Below are positions 36,030 to 45,599 of a DNA stretch of 64,000 nt, in pieces. The notes beneath the pieces are model-generated. The model did no database searches, had not been told where the DNA came from, and saw only the letters and a list, made by a program, of their open reading frames with translations. Both the position numbers and the translations under genes were made by a program. The stretch is from Gordionus sp. m RMFG-2023. Its lineage: Eukaryota; Nematomorpha; Gordioida; Chordodea; Parachordodidae. The stretch spans positions 37,549,366 to 37,613,365 of the forward strand of contig NC_088777.1 in NCBI RefSeq assembly GCF_954871325.1, in the 5' to 3' direction. Positions within the stretch are counted from its first letter, which is position 1; each line of letters begins with the position of its first letter.

Positions 36030-36870
36030 ATGACATCGATTTGATTGAGACGATGAGAATAGCTGAAAGCATTTTATTAGAAAAGGAAATTTGGGTAAAT
36101 ATAGATGACGAACTTCATAAATTATATTCATTGTTAAGTCAAAATCAGAGCTCTACGAATTTAATATTTGTTTACCGCGAGTCGCAGCAAGAGAAACCTA
36201 TTGTCCAAATATTACTATAGGGTCAGCCGAAAAATACTCTAAAATAAATCTTTTTATCCCTCTCTTAGATACTTTTTTAACTAAAATGAATGAAAGGTTC
36301 TTGATTATCAGGTAGCAATCTACAAATATTATTACCGCAGAATCCTTCTGAATTTATTTCAAATCTTAATTGTGAAAAAATTAAATATTTGGCAGATTTT
36401 AAATGTATCCCATGATTACTAAGTGAATGCAAAGTTGTGATATAAAATAGAGTTGATAATGTCAAATAATGCTATGTTGCTTTTCATAATTTCAAACAAA
36501 TTTTAATTAAAAGTATTATATATTTTGGCAACTCTACCCATTTATACTTCTACCAATGAAAGAACTTCTTTTTTTTTTGACAAGAATAAAAACACACTTG
36601 AAAAGTAGTGTTGTTGTAAATGGCTCGATTTGAGTTTTTAAAAACGGGTAACTCAATAGAAAAATAATGCTAAGTCTCGAGATTTCACTAATAGATGTCC
36701 AAACTTTGTGTCATCTATGAGCAAGATCTTCAGACCTGCATAATATTTTTCTGGATACTAACTCTGAAAATAAATTAATTTGCAGAGCCCTTTTTAATAT
36801 ACATAGGGAGTTAATACCAAGCACTGATGTAATATTGAAAAATTAGCTCAATCCCAAAAAGGATTTTAAT
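36030..36870 (+). pseudogene. hAT transposase pseudogene (MYM zinc-finger protein 1-like family), copy 2
   Basis: Plus-strand pieces: RIAESILLEKEIWVNIDDEL (36057-36116); NICLPRVAARETY (about 36153-36195); NITIGSAEKYSKI then IPLLDTFLTKMNERF (about 36205-36300), the family's 'FIPFLD' motif; TNERTSFFFF and RIKTHLK of the dimerisation domain (36553-36603); then, after an inserted MITE, SENKLICRALFNIHREL and PSTDVI (36763-36830). It keeps the segment lost from copy 1 but is frameshifted in several places. The enzyme cannot be active. Dimerisation-domain homology is family knowledge. Confidence 0.75.
36606..36760. mobile_element. TAGTGTTGTT-family MITE, truncated, inside hAT transposase copy 2
   Basis: TAGTGTTGTTGTAAATGGCTC at 36606 is the family's left end. 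The interior (CTCGAGATTTCACTAATAG, CATCTATGAGCAAGA) matches the copies at 41340 and 51959. The right inverted repeat is mostly missing, with a remnant ATACTA at 36760. Transposase coding sequence resumes right after it. Confidence 0.65.
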
Positions 36871-37085
36871 AGAGGTTATTAAGTTATCAGGGTCCCTTAT
36901 AATTTATGAATGACATAGCTTTTCTAACTCTTAATTTTAAATGATGAATACAAATTTTTAACAATTTTTTATTCTTCAAGTATCTCGTTTTTGTATTTTG
37001 TTAAATAAATATTGTAATTATTTGAACCTATATTAATTTATACCGTTGATGTTTGTGTTTTATAATCAAACTGTGTTATGAATTA

Positions 37086-37140
37086 TCGGTGGCGTAGCCA
37101 GGATTCAACCTGGTGAGAGGGGGAGGGGGGGGGGGGGGGT
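37086..37140. mobile_element. Solitary MYM-like hAT end with a 15-base G-run
   Basis: CGGTGGCGTAGCCAGGATT followed by G-rich sequence is the recognisable left-type terminus of the family at 33869. No partner end or target duplication is visible. The uninterrupted G-run spans 37125-37139. Confidence 0.55.
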
Positions 37141-37270
37141 TAAGGATTAAAATTTGTTTTGCTAAACCCCCATTTGCCTTATATTTGACGGGATCCTAGG
37201 CTATAGAAAATTCGGGGCATTTTTGAAATTCATGTTGTCTTTTATTTTTTAAAATATGTAATATCTTTAT

Positions 37271-37654
37271 CAGTGATCTGCATCGGGCCTAATTTTTCAA
37301 ACCCAGCCCGCCCCGAAATTTTTTTTATAAAATTTTTGCCGGCCCGAACCAAAATTTTTTTTAAAAAGTTTTGCCGGCTCGGCAAAAATTTACCAGCCTG
37401 ACCCGGCCCGAATTTATTTAAATATAGAAATTAATTTTTATAATTACTCAAATGAATAAATTAAAATATTTTTATTTTACATAAAAAATTCAATATAAAA
37501 TTGATAAATTTAGATATATTTAAAAAAAATTCCAAGGCCCGACCCGACCCGGCCCGAATTTTTTTTTAAATATTAGGCCTGACCCAGCCCGAACCCGATT
37601 TTTTTTTAAAAAAGAGGGCAGGTTTTGGGCCAGGCCAACTTTTGCAGATCTTTA
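37271..37654. mobile_element. GC-rich hAT-type MITE, CAGTGATCTGCA family, complete
   Basis: CAGTGATCTGCATCGGGCC at 37271 faces TTTTGCAGATCTTTA at 37654. Perfect 8-bp repeats atctttat flank it at 37263-37270 and 37655-37662. It is 384 bp. Blocks of GACCCGGCCCGA and A/T tracts fill it. This subfamily differs from CAGAGACCTGC in the outermost bases only, so both may use one transposase. Confidence 0.88.
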
Positions 37655-37679
37655 ATCTTTATATCATTTTTGGCTGAAT

Positions 37680-39060
37680 AATTGGAAGCACTAATTCTAA
37701 AATTTATGCCAATATTTATACTTTATAGTGCCTATGAGTGCAATCAATATAGTCAGTATAAAGGAAAAAATTATTAGCAACAAAATTTTAGACAACTTTA
37801 CGATTAAAGGTTGCGCCTGAGTATTCTAAAAATTTTATCGATATTTAGTGATTAATTTTATATTATTTTAATCAGTTTTAGTATTACAAAGAAAAGAGTT
37901 ATTAGTAAAATAATAAAAAAAATTGCCTAAATGGCAAATATAAAGAACGAACTAAATATCTGGTTTGCGCTAATATTTAGTGCCTGATTAGAGTACTTAT
38001 TAACTCTTCAATCGTTTTGAGAATAACAAAAAGAAACCTAATTATAAACAAAATTAGGACCTTACTTTTTAAGCATGAAGTAAGACAAGCTTTTGGAAGC
38101 AATAATTTTGAAACTTAAATCAAACCATTAAGCAATGTTTAATTAGTAAATTTTATTGCTTTTAATCTGTTTGATAGATGATTTAAGGGAAAAACATATT
38201 GTCAAAATAAGAAAAAAAAATCAATTACATCATACCAGAACGGAGAATATATAAGATATTAATTCTTCAATCATAAAAAGGTACCCAATCATAAAAAGGT
38301 ACCCGAAGTTGTAAGTCAAACAGAATCTGATGTCACGCCTTAAGCGTGAAGCCACCTAAACTTCTGGAAGCATTAATACTAATTTATATTAATAATTAGT
38401 TGAATATTTGGTATATTTTAATGCTTCAACCAGTTTTGTAGATTTTTTAAAGAAAGAAAAAAATGCTTTAATGGCAAAATATAAAAGAAATATTAAGATT
38501 AGCATCATGTCAGAACGATTATTAGGGCAGGTGCGCTAATATGTAATCCCTAATTAGTACTTACTAACTCGTCAATCAGTTTTCCAGTCAATAGACGGAA
38601 AATAATTTTAAGCAAAATAAAAACTATCACGGTACACCCTAGGCCGATTCTTAAATATATCATTTTAAATAGCGATCCAAAAATCAATTATGTTTATCTT
38701 TTCTAATTACATTAAGGTTTCTATTAACCCATTTTTTGAATCTTATGATTTTATGATCTTTCTAAATTTTATTTGTTTTTTTTTGGTTATTAATAAATAT
38801 AATATAAATAAAATAGGTAAAATATAATTTGAATCTAGTTAAATTTAAAAAAAAATTAGATATGGATATAACAGTTAACCAAACTTTTGAAGGCACTAAT
38901 TCTAAAGACCAATATATTATTCTCAACTAGTATAAATTTTAGTTTAATAGATCAATCCGTTTGGTGACAATAGCCATTATCAAAAGAAGTAATTAGCGCC
39001 AAATAAAATAAATTCTAAAATAAAGTCAAGAAAGATTTAGGTCAGAACAAGAAATATATA
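37680..39060. repeat. Decayed tandem array, period roughly 140 bp
   Basis: Related segments recur: GGAAGCA(C)TAATTCTAAAAT near 37685, 38094, 38365 and 38890; TGCGCTAATATTTAGTGCC near 37967 and 38531; TTCAATCRGTTTT near 37870, 38010, 38408, 38573 and 38953, each followed by AACAAAAAGAAA-like and TAATTATAAGCAAAAT-like sequence. Spacings of about 107-165 bp suggest a period near 140 bp with heavy divergence. A small direct repeat (CAATCATAAAAAGGTACC, twice) lies at about 38269-38302. It is not the same sequence as the satellite at 15.6-17.3 kb. Confidence 0.5.
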
Positions 39061-39069
39061 GAAGAGCCA

Positions 39070-39900
39070 AGCAATTATATAATAATAAAATTAAATAAAC
39101 AAAATATTATAAAAAATTACTATATAATCATCTTAAAAAACTAACTCTATCGTATTTTAAAATACGAAACTGGGCATCTCTAGCTTTAGCTTTGATCTTT
39201 ATAATTTAATATCGGTAGAAGTAGTCAAATAAACTTCCGGCATCAGAAAATATGATACCAAAATATGATGGATTAGTTAGTGGTAAAATTAAAAAAGATT
39301 ATAACATTTTTTTTAAAAGCTCGAGCGCTAAGGTTGAGCGATTGAGTTAATAAATACTAATCCCAAGTGAGTTTTTACAGTTGGAAATAGCATACAACAC
39401 CTATCCCATAAACATTTTGGGAAAGTTATGTTTTTCCATTTATTATATAATTAATAATTTTTTTTTTTAAATGGGGGAATTTTATAATAATTTAAATTTG
39501 CCTAATAATCTAGTTTATTCATAATTTTTTTACATTCTTATTTAAATTGAAGAATAAAGAATGAGATAATTTTGTAGAAATAGAATTAGAAAATTTAGGA
39601 GGATATTTTTTAAAATGAAAGCAAATTTTATTTGATATTTATATAATAAAGTAATAGCAGAAAATTATACCCATTCATATTTTCCAAGGGGGAAGGGGGC
39701 GAATTTTATAACTGTTTCATAACACCATGCCATTGATTGGCCATTTAATGCGTATTTAAATATGAGGATGTTTTGATTATAAATAGTCAAACCCCAATTA
39801 TTTTCAAAATAGATATAATGAAGAAATTGAAAAGAGGTCAATTTTTATTAAATCAATCTAATCCTATATAGGTAAATACATAGTTTTCTCGAATAATTAT
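39070..39900. other. A+T-rich DNA, nothing recognised
   Basis: A short GGGGGAAGGGGGCG run lies near 39690-39703. No gene or complete repeat. Confidence 0.4.
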
Positions 39901-39906
39901 TACTGA

Positions 39907-40121
39907 AACAAACTTCTCATTGAGAACATTAACCCCCCTCCCTCAAAAATTTTACTCCTCACTCCCCTCAAAATTTTTAACCCCAATCCCCTAAAATTTA
40001 ATATCTACCCCATCTATCTCCCTCCATCCAGTAGCATCTTTAAAACTATCTAACCCCTTAAAAATTAATACTTTAATTAGGATCTTGTGTCATACCTCCC
40101 TTCCTGGAGTAGAAGTCCCTG
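39907..40121. mobile_element. MITE-like repeat with GGAGTAGAAGTCCCTG end
   Basis: The right end reads GGAGTAGAAGTCCCTG, finishing at 40121. The left end is near 39907 and worn. The interior has repeated CCCCTC/AAAATTTT blocks. Two relatives lie at 48605-48795 and 50592-50797 in the same orientation by their right ends. Confidence 0.45.
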
Positions 40122-40918
40122 CTTAACAATATATATATAATATCTATTTTATATATAATAGTGAATATATTCAAAATATTGTATAAAAATTTAAATATAT
40201 TGAGAATAATGTAATTTATTTTATAAAAATAAGATGACTACCACTAAATATAAAAAATAAATAGAATATTAATATTTCTTATTAAATATTCAAAAATTGT
40301 AACAAATTTTAAAAAAATTTATACCACAAAAGAAGTTAATATTAGATACCCGTAGTACCTATTATAAGGCCCAGCCCAGGTTTGTATTTTAAAAATATTT
40401 TACCCAAACGCTTGCCCAATGCTCAAATTTTTTTCTCACATTTTGTAGACCTCTAATCTAAACTATTAAATTTAGATTATAATAGAAATTAAAAACTTAA
40501 TTTTCCAAAATAATCTCATAACTCATTTTTTCTATAATATAAAACTCAGTTTAAGGCGCAGTCTTACCTAATCTCGTGTAGATGATCTTTCTTTTTTTTC
40601 TTTATTTAAATCTTATCAATAAAATTAAAATCTCTTAAATGAGCAATATATTGTCGAAATTAAAATATTAGATATATATTATACTTTTTTTTTATTTCTC
40701 ATTATTTTGGTATAAATAAGTAATATAGAAATAATTAAAAGAATATAATAATATTATAAGAATATAAATTCCCCTCCCTTGATCCCTATCCCATTATTAA
40801 AAATATTCCTACCGATTATTTTAATGTCGTTCTTTCATTTTCAAGGTGAAATCTATATTGAAAAAAAAAATCTATAAAATAATATATAAAAAATTTTTTA
40901 AACATTCTAGGTCAAGGA

Positions 40919-41136
40919 TAGTGTTGTTAAACGGCCCAATTTGGATCTACTTTTAAAAACGGCCTGATAAAGATTTTAAACTAAAATAATATTGTGTAAG
41001 CAAGGATTTTGCTCATAGATCACAGAAAGGTATTGACATCTATTTGTCAAATCTCGAGGGTTTCATAATATTATTTTGTAAAATTACCGGTCCATTTTTT
41101 AAAATCAATCCAAATCGGGCTTTTTAAGGGTTAGAT
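40919..41136. mobile_element. TAGTGTTGTTAA-family MITE, worn
   Basis: TAGTGTTGTTAAACGGCCCA at 40919, interior GTGTAAGCAAGGATTTTG and CATAATATTATTTTGT, and a right part CCAAATCGGGCTTTTTAAGG. The right end is degraded around 41130 and no target duplication was matched. Confidence 0.6.
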
Positions 41137-41339
41137 ATTTGGTAAAAATTATCAGAGAAATAAAGAATATATTTCTAAAACTCCGCAAAAATTTAGGGTC
41201 AAAAAGTCAAGATTTTTATAAAATAATAAATAAATAAAACAAATCGACAGTGAGAAAAGTGATAATTTTAAATAATTTTAATGACAATTGTAAAACAATT
41301 TAAGATGATAAATTGGTAATATTATCAGATATTTCAAAA

Positions 41340-41547
41340 TGTCGGAATCCCTATTTGGGTCGATTTTTTAAAACGGCCAAATTTTGATTTTGGCCATATA
41401 TATTATGTAAGCAAGATTTGGTAAATATGCTCAGACCTTTCTGCCATCTATGAACAAAATTTCCAGGCTTACATAATATTATTTTGTCTAAAATCTTATC
41501 GAGCCGTTTTTAAAAATCAACTCAGATCCTGTCGTTTAACAACACTA
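41340..41547. mobile_element. TAGTGTTGTTAA-family MITE, worn left end
   Basis: The right end GTCGTTTAACAACACTA finishes at 41547. The interior has a long inverted pair ATTATGTAAGC / GCTTACATAAT. The left terminus is mutated beyond recognition. Only 200 bp from the copy at 40919, so the two were probably separate insertions. Confidence 0.65.
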
Positions 41548-41584
41548 CATCAATCTAAGAAGTAATTCTATATTTATATTATGG

Positions 41585-41640
41585 ACTGGAATGTAGCCAA
41601 GGGGTAAATGAAGGCTACACTCCCATTAAAAAAATTACAA
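41585..41640. mobile_element. Possible MYM-like hAT left end
   Basis: CTGGAATGTAGCCAAGGGG followed by AGGCTACACTCCCATT resembles the left ends at 37086 and 33869. A right-type end (ACTTGGCGAAATCCTGGCTA) finishes near 43191. The pair could bound one element, but their flanks do not match. Confidence 0.4.
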
Positions 41641-42179
41641 TGAATGATTTTTTTGCATTTATACACATGTAAGAGATTTGTAAAAAAATAAAAATTAAAT
41701 TACATATATATTATTGTATTTATCATTTACTGCTATTTACAGTATTTTTCATAATAAGTGCCAGCTCTGGCTAATCTGGCGCCATAATATAATAAAAAAT
41801 ATATAGAACTTCGGCCTTTATGCAATAAAATAAACCTAATTTTCCAAACTTTTTGATTTAGATATTAATATTATATTAGATACATTTTCATTTGAAAAAA
41901 TTGATCTTACTTATTTCAATTAAATTATCTATTATTTTTAAATTGCATCTTGAATATACATTATTTACAGACGAACTCAAATCAAATAGCTTTTGATCAG
42001 TTTTAATTCAGAATACCTTTTTCCATTCTGAGACAGTAATAGTAGGCATTATCCTCTTCCCGAAACGTTTGGGCACAAGTCACCTCTTAATTTAAAATAT
42101 TATTGGAAGATATTTGAAATAACAATTCATAAATTAACAATTAATCCGCAAGATCATTTACCAAAATGTATTTTTCGTC

Positions 42180-43050
42180 GGTGTTTTTATCCGATAAAAT
42201 TCCTTTATATTGAAAGAATACTGGCAGACAAAGTTCTGACTAAGTGACGTCCTTAGGAGTTTAAAGATTTTTGGCAATAAGTGCAAGGGTATTATCATTT
42301 AGAAGTGAAGACAATTGGCATAACAGAGCCAATCGTTACTTATCAGATGGTTGATATTTCTTGGGTATCGACTAAGGAGACATTTCCTATCTATCACATA
42401 TAGAACAAGAGGGTAGGGGTGTTTGAAGAGTTTATTTATGTCGGAGTCAAATGATAGACGCGAGTATATGAAAGCGCTAATTTAAAGTATCGAAGGTGAT
42501 AGAGTGCTAATAACACCAACTTTGGTGAGCAAAATAGTAAGACAGATCGCCAAATTTAAGAATTGTTCAGTTAGACCTTCAATCTCAAGCTCATGAATGA
42601 TACGCAGGTTTAAAATATTCGCAAGAATTGCTGCGTATGCAGAATCTCTGGACTAAAAATGTACATCTTGAATAAGAAGAAACCTAGGGCTGGGATATAG
42701 GATATCACATATAAGAGTTATCCAATGATATAGCATCAAGGGACTTGTAAATAGAATCGTTGTTTGTAACCGAAGATCCAAAATATATATGTTTAAATAA
42801 TGTTCAAGGAAACAATATTCTTTCTTATCTAGATTAAGTTTTAGTGCTAATCTATGCTGATTTGATTATCTTAATACCATCATCAATGCAATATATCAAA
42901 TATGGAGGTTTAGCTTGCGTTAATTGTTGATGATCAGAAGCAGGCAATTACCGGCCGAATAAAGGAACCCAGCGAGTTGCCTCCCTCGCTGAAATTAATG
43001 TATTCTCAAACTGGTGATGAGAGAGATTATTTTAGGAATCAGACAAATTG
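42180..43050 (-). mobile_element. Probable Ty3/Gypsy reverse-transcriptase fossil
   Basis: On the minus strand, weak similarity to the end of a Gypsy polymerase is seen, with LALKLNLDKKEYCF matching the usual 'GLKLN..KC.F' segment. It is less A+T-rich than its surroundings over about 850 bp. It is broken, with no LTRs visible. Age appears old. The call is tentative because only one segment is convincing. Confidence 0.35.
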
Positions 43051-43654
43051 TGAGTAATTCTTTGAAAAATAAAAAAAGGGCTTCAATATGAGGACTAAAA
43101 ACCTACAATAAAAATTATAGGGATAAAATATGCCTAATAAGGCTTACCCCCCCCCACCTCTTCTACTTGGCGAAATCCTGGCTAGGTCTAGATGAAGAGC
43201 GTCTTTTCAGAATGTCACATTGTTGTAAAATTTATGAAAAAAACGATTGTTAAACTCATCAAAAAACAAACGTGAGATGGGATGATAAAGAATTGCCAAT
43301 ATATAAAATTATTGAAATTTTACTTAAATATTTGAAAGTAGACATTTTATTTTAAATTTATAGTATCGCCGTTGATGGCGATATCCTAAAAATTTTCAGA
43401 TATTTCTTTTTCCCTTTTTTTAAATTCTTTAAAAAAAAGTAAAACAAAAAAATCCATGAATAAAAATAATCAATTTTAAATGTAGGAAAGAGAGGGTTTA
43501 TATTGTCCACAAAAAATTGAAGTACTATGAAGCGAATTTAAGAATTATGGAAAACACCCGGGGTACATTTTATCCTTTCACGTTGCATGAGCGCTTTTTT
43601 ATTTTTGGATTTTTTAAAAGCTTTTATAAAAAATATTTTATATAAAAATGTCAT

Positions 43655-43965
43655 TAATGACCCTAGACAAATTCATGCCTTCTGATGTTCTTATAGTTGA
43701 TTTTTTTATTAAAAATAATCCCTGATGGCTAATACGCACCCCGTCAGAACAGGTATTCACATTTAATTAAAATTTATATTTCAGAATATTAAATTATTAT
43801 ATATTGTCTATTCCTGATAAGATAGAGATTACTTTATCATTTAGAATTGATATTTAATCTGAGTAAATTTTAAAATTATTAATAAAAATGTATAAAATTA
43901 AAAGGTTACTTTTGACGTGTTAAAATTTAAATTTGCATTTAAAATCTTTCATGTTTCGAAATTAA
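43655..43965 (-). repeat. Dispersed repeat, inverse copy of 63640-63972
   Basis: Pieces such as GACCCTAGACAAATTCATG, TTTAGAATTGATATT and GACGTGTTAAAATTTAAATT occur here and, complementary and in reverse order, at 63640-63972. Identity is about 75-80% by eye. No ends, genes or target duplications were recognised. Confidence 0.6.
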
Positions 43966-44291
43966 TACATTCTGTTAAAAGAAATTATTTTATCAAAATA
44001 AGAGTTCATTAAAAAATATATAAAAAAGTTGTAAAAACAACAGTTGTGTCATGATGAGCTATCCCCTGCACAAATTATCAAAAAAACATCAAATCCAGTA
44101 AAAAATTGCTCTTGAAAAGGTAAGCAGAAATTTCGGTATCGATATCAAGTGATTGATGTTTTAAACAAAGATCTCTATAGGCAGTGTCATCTTAAGGGGT
44201 TATCTCATAGTCAAAAATTGCATAGGTATAATATTAAAGTTGCTGAATTACTTTGATGCATGACCCTATTGAAGAGGTCATTTATTTGATT

Positions 44292-44501
44292 TAGGGTTGT
44301 TAAAAACCTTAATTAAGCCGATTTTTAAAATAAGACCTATTCATGGATTTAGATAAACAAATATTATACATAAGCCTCAAAATTTTTCCAAAAGAGAGCC
44401 CGAGCCTTTCTGCAGATTTTGTGAAATCTAGAAGTTTATGAAATATAAAATCTTGATATAACCGTTTTTTAAATCGGAAAATCGATGTTCTTAACAACAT
44501 A
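44292..44501. mobile_element. TAGTGTTGTTAA-family MITE, worn
   Basis: TAGGGTTGTTAAAAACC at 44292 faces GTTCTTAACAACATA at 44501. The interior TATTATACATAAGCCTC and CCTTTCTGCAGATTTTGTG resembles other family copies. No target duplication could be matched. Confidence 0.6.
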
Positions 44502-44504
44502 GTA

Positions 44505-45370
44505 TGCTTCTTATTTTTAACTATCACATACTTGGGATTCAGGGCAAAGAAATAGGTTTTCTTAATTAACTGAGTTGATGACTTGTTGCTAGATAGATAA
44601 TTTGCAGGATACAGTTAATGGTTCACTGATGAGTAATGATAATAGCTAATTCTGATTTTTGGGTGGATCTCTCGTGAGATGCTTACACCGTTCATGCCAA
44701 TATAAGTTGGGACTGTTGCAATTTAAGTCAGTGATGAAGAGAGAAGTGATAGGTGGAGGATATTAGGTTGCACTAGGAAGAAGTGGGAAAAGCAATAAAA
44801 TATCGAAGAATGATCAATGATAAAATACTCCTTTGAGCAGAACTTTTAATTTTCCAGTTTTAAAGAGATGGCAGTCTCATTTGGTTAGATTAGTTTATTG
44901 CACAATGGACAACATTGTCTGACAAGTATATGAATGAGTTAGGCTCATGGAAGCTGATATATTATTTGTGGCGCAATTAATTTTCCCAGTGAGCCCGGTG
45001 ACAATGTATGTGTAGAGTTTAAGGATTTTCGATGTATGTGATATAAAGTGGTGTAAGTCATGGTAATAGTAGGGTGAAATGCTAGGTCTTTATATTTAAA
45101 GACTGAATTTTCTAGTTTGTGTAGATATACGATCTTATAAATATAATTATCAATTTATAAAAGGCATAATGAGATATATTAAATTATTAGCTCGGTTTTT
45201 ATTGTAAATCTATGAAAGTTAAAGAGCTCCTCCAATAAGAATTTCTGATTAGATTTTTATTGCCTGTGCTTCATGGTCTGTTGAAGATATTGTAGAAAAC
45301 TTCGATTTAATCGCTTTTAAAAAAAATTTGTTTTTTCAAGAGAATGAGAATTTATTATTTTGCAATGTGT
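44505..45370. other. Unassigned, mildly GC-elevated DNA
   Basis: The composition is less extreme than average at 44560-45080 and looks like old coding DNA, but no frame or family could be recognised on either strand. Confidence 0.35.
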
Positions 45371-45599
45371 AGCCCCTTTACCACATGATGTTTGCAATAA
45401 GTTAGAAAAAATTCTCAGGTATTCCCTTTGATATGTTAATCGATAATTGATCAAAAAAATTTTTTTTTATTTTTCTATTTTTTTTATTTTGACCATAATA
45501 ATGTATGTTACATATAAGTCACAAATTGTATTTAACTAACAATTTATTATATTTTACATATTGGTATGAAATAAAATAAAACAGTTTTTATTTGCATGG

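Larger units (their letters stand above)
35713..36885 (+). mobile_element. Second copy of the MYM-like hAT transposon, right end not found
   Basis: It starts 22 bp after copy 1 with CAGATGTTTAAGCAACAAGGGG-like sequence and the same GGCCAGGGGGA and CTTCCCC subterminal pattern. It contains the same transposase order as copy 1. Its 3' terminus is not readable; the last transposase codons lie near 36870. Same orientation as copy 1, with clearly independent decay. Which copy inserted first cannot be told. Confidence 0.6.

Noticed and set aside
40919-41547. A single 629-bp TAGTGTTGTTAA element
   Set aside because: Flanking octamers gtcaagga and catcaatc do not match, and each half contains its own left-type and right-type interior, so two insertions are more likely.
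41585-43191. A 1.6-kb MYM-like hAT transposon
   Set aside because: Left- and right-type ends exist, but no target duplication or transposase lies between, and the interior looks like a Gypsy fossil; kept only as possible solitary ends.
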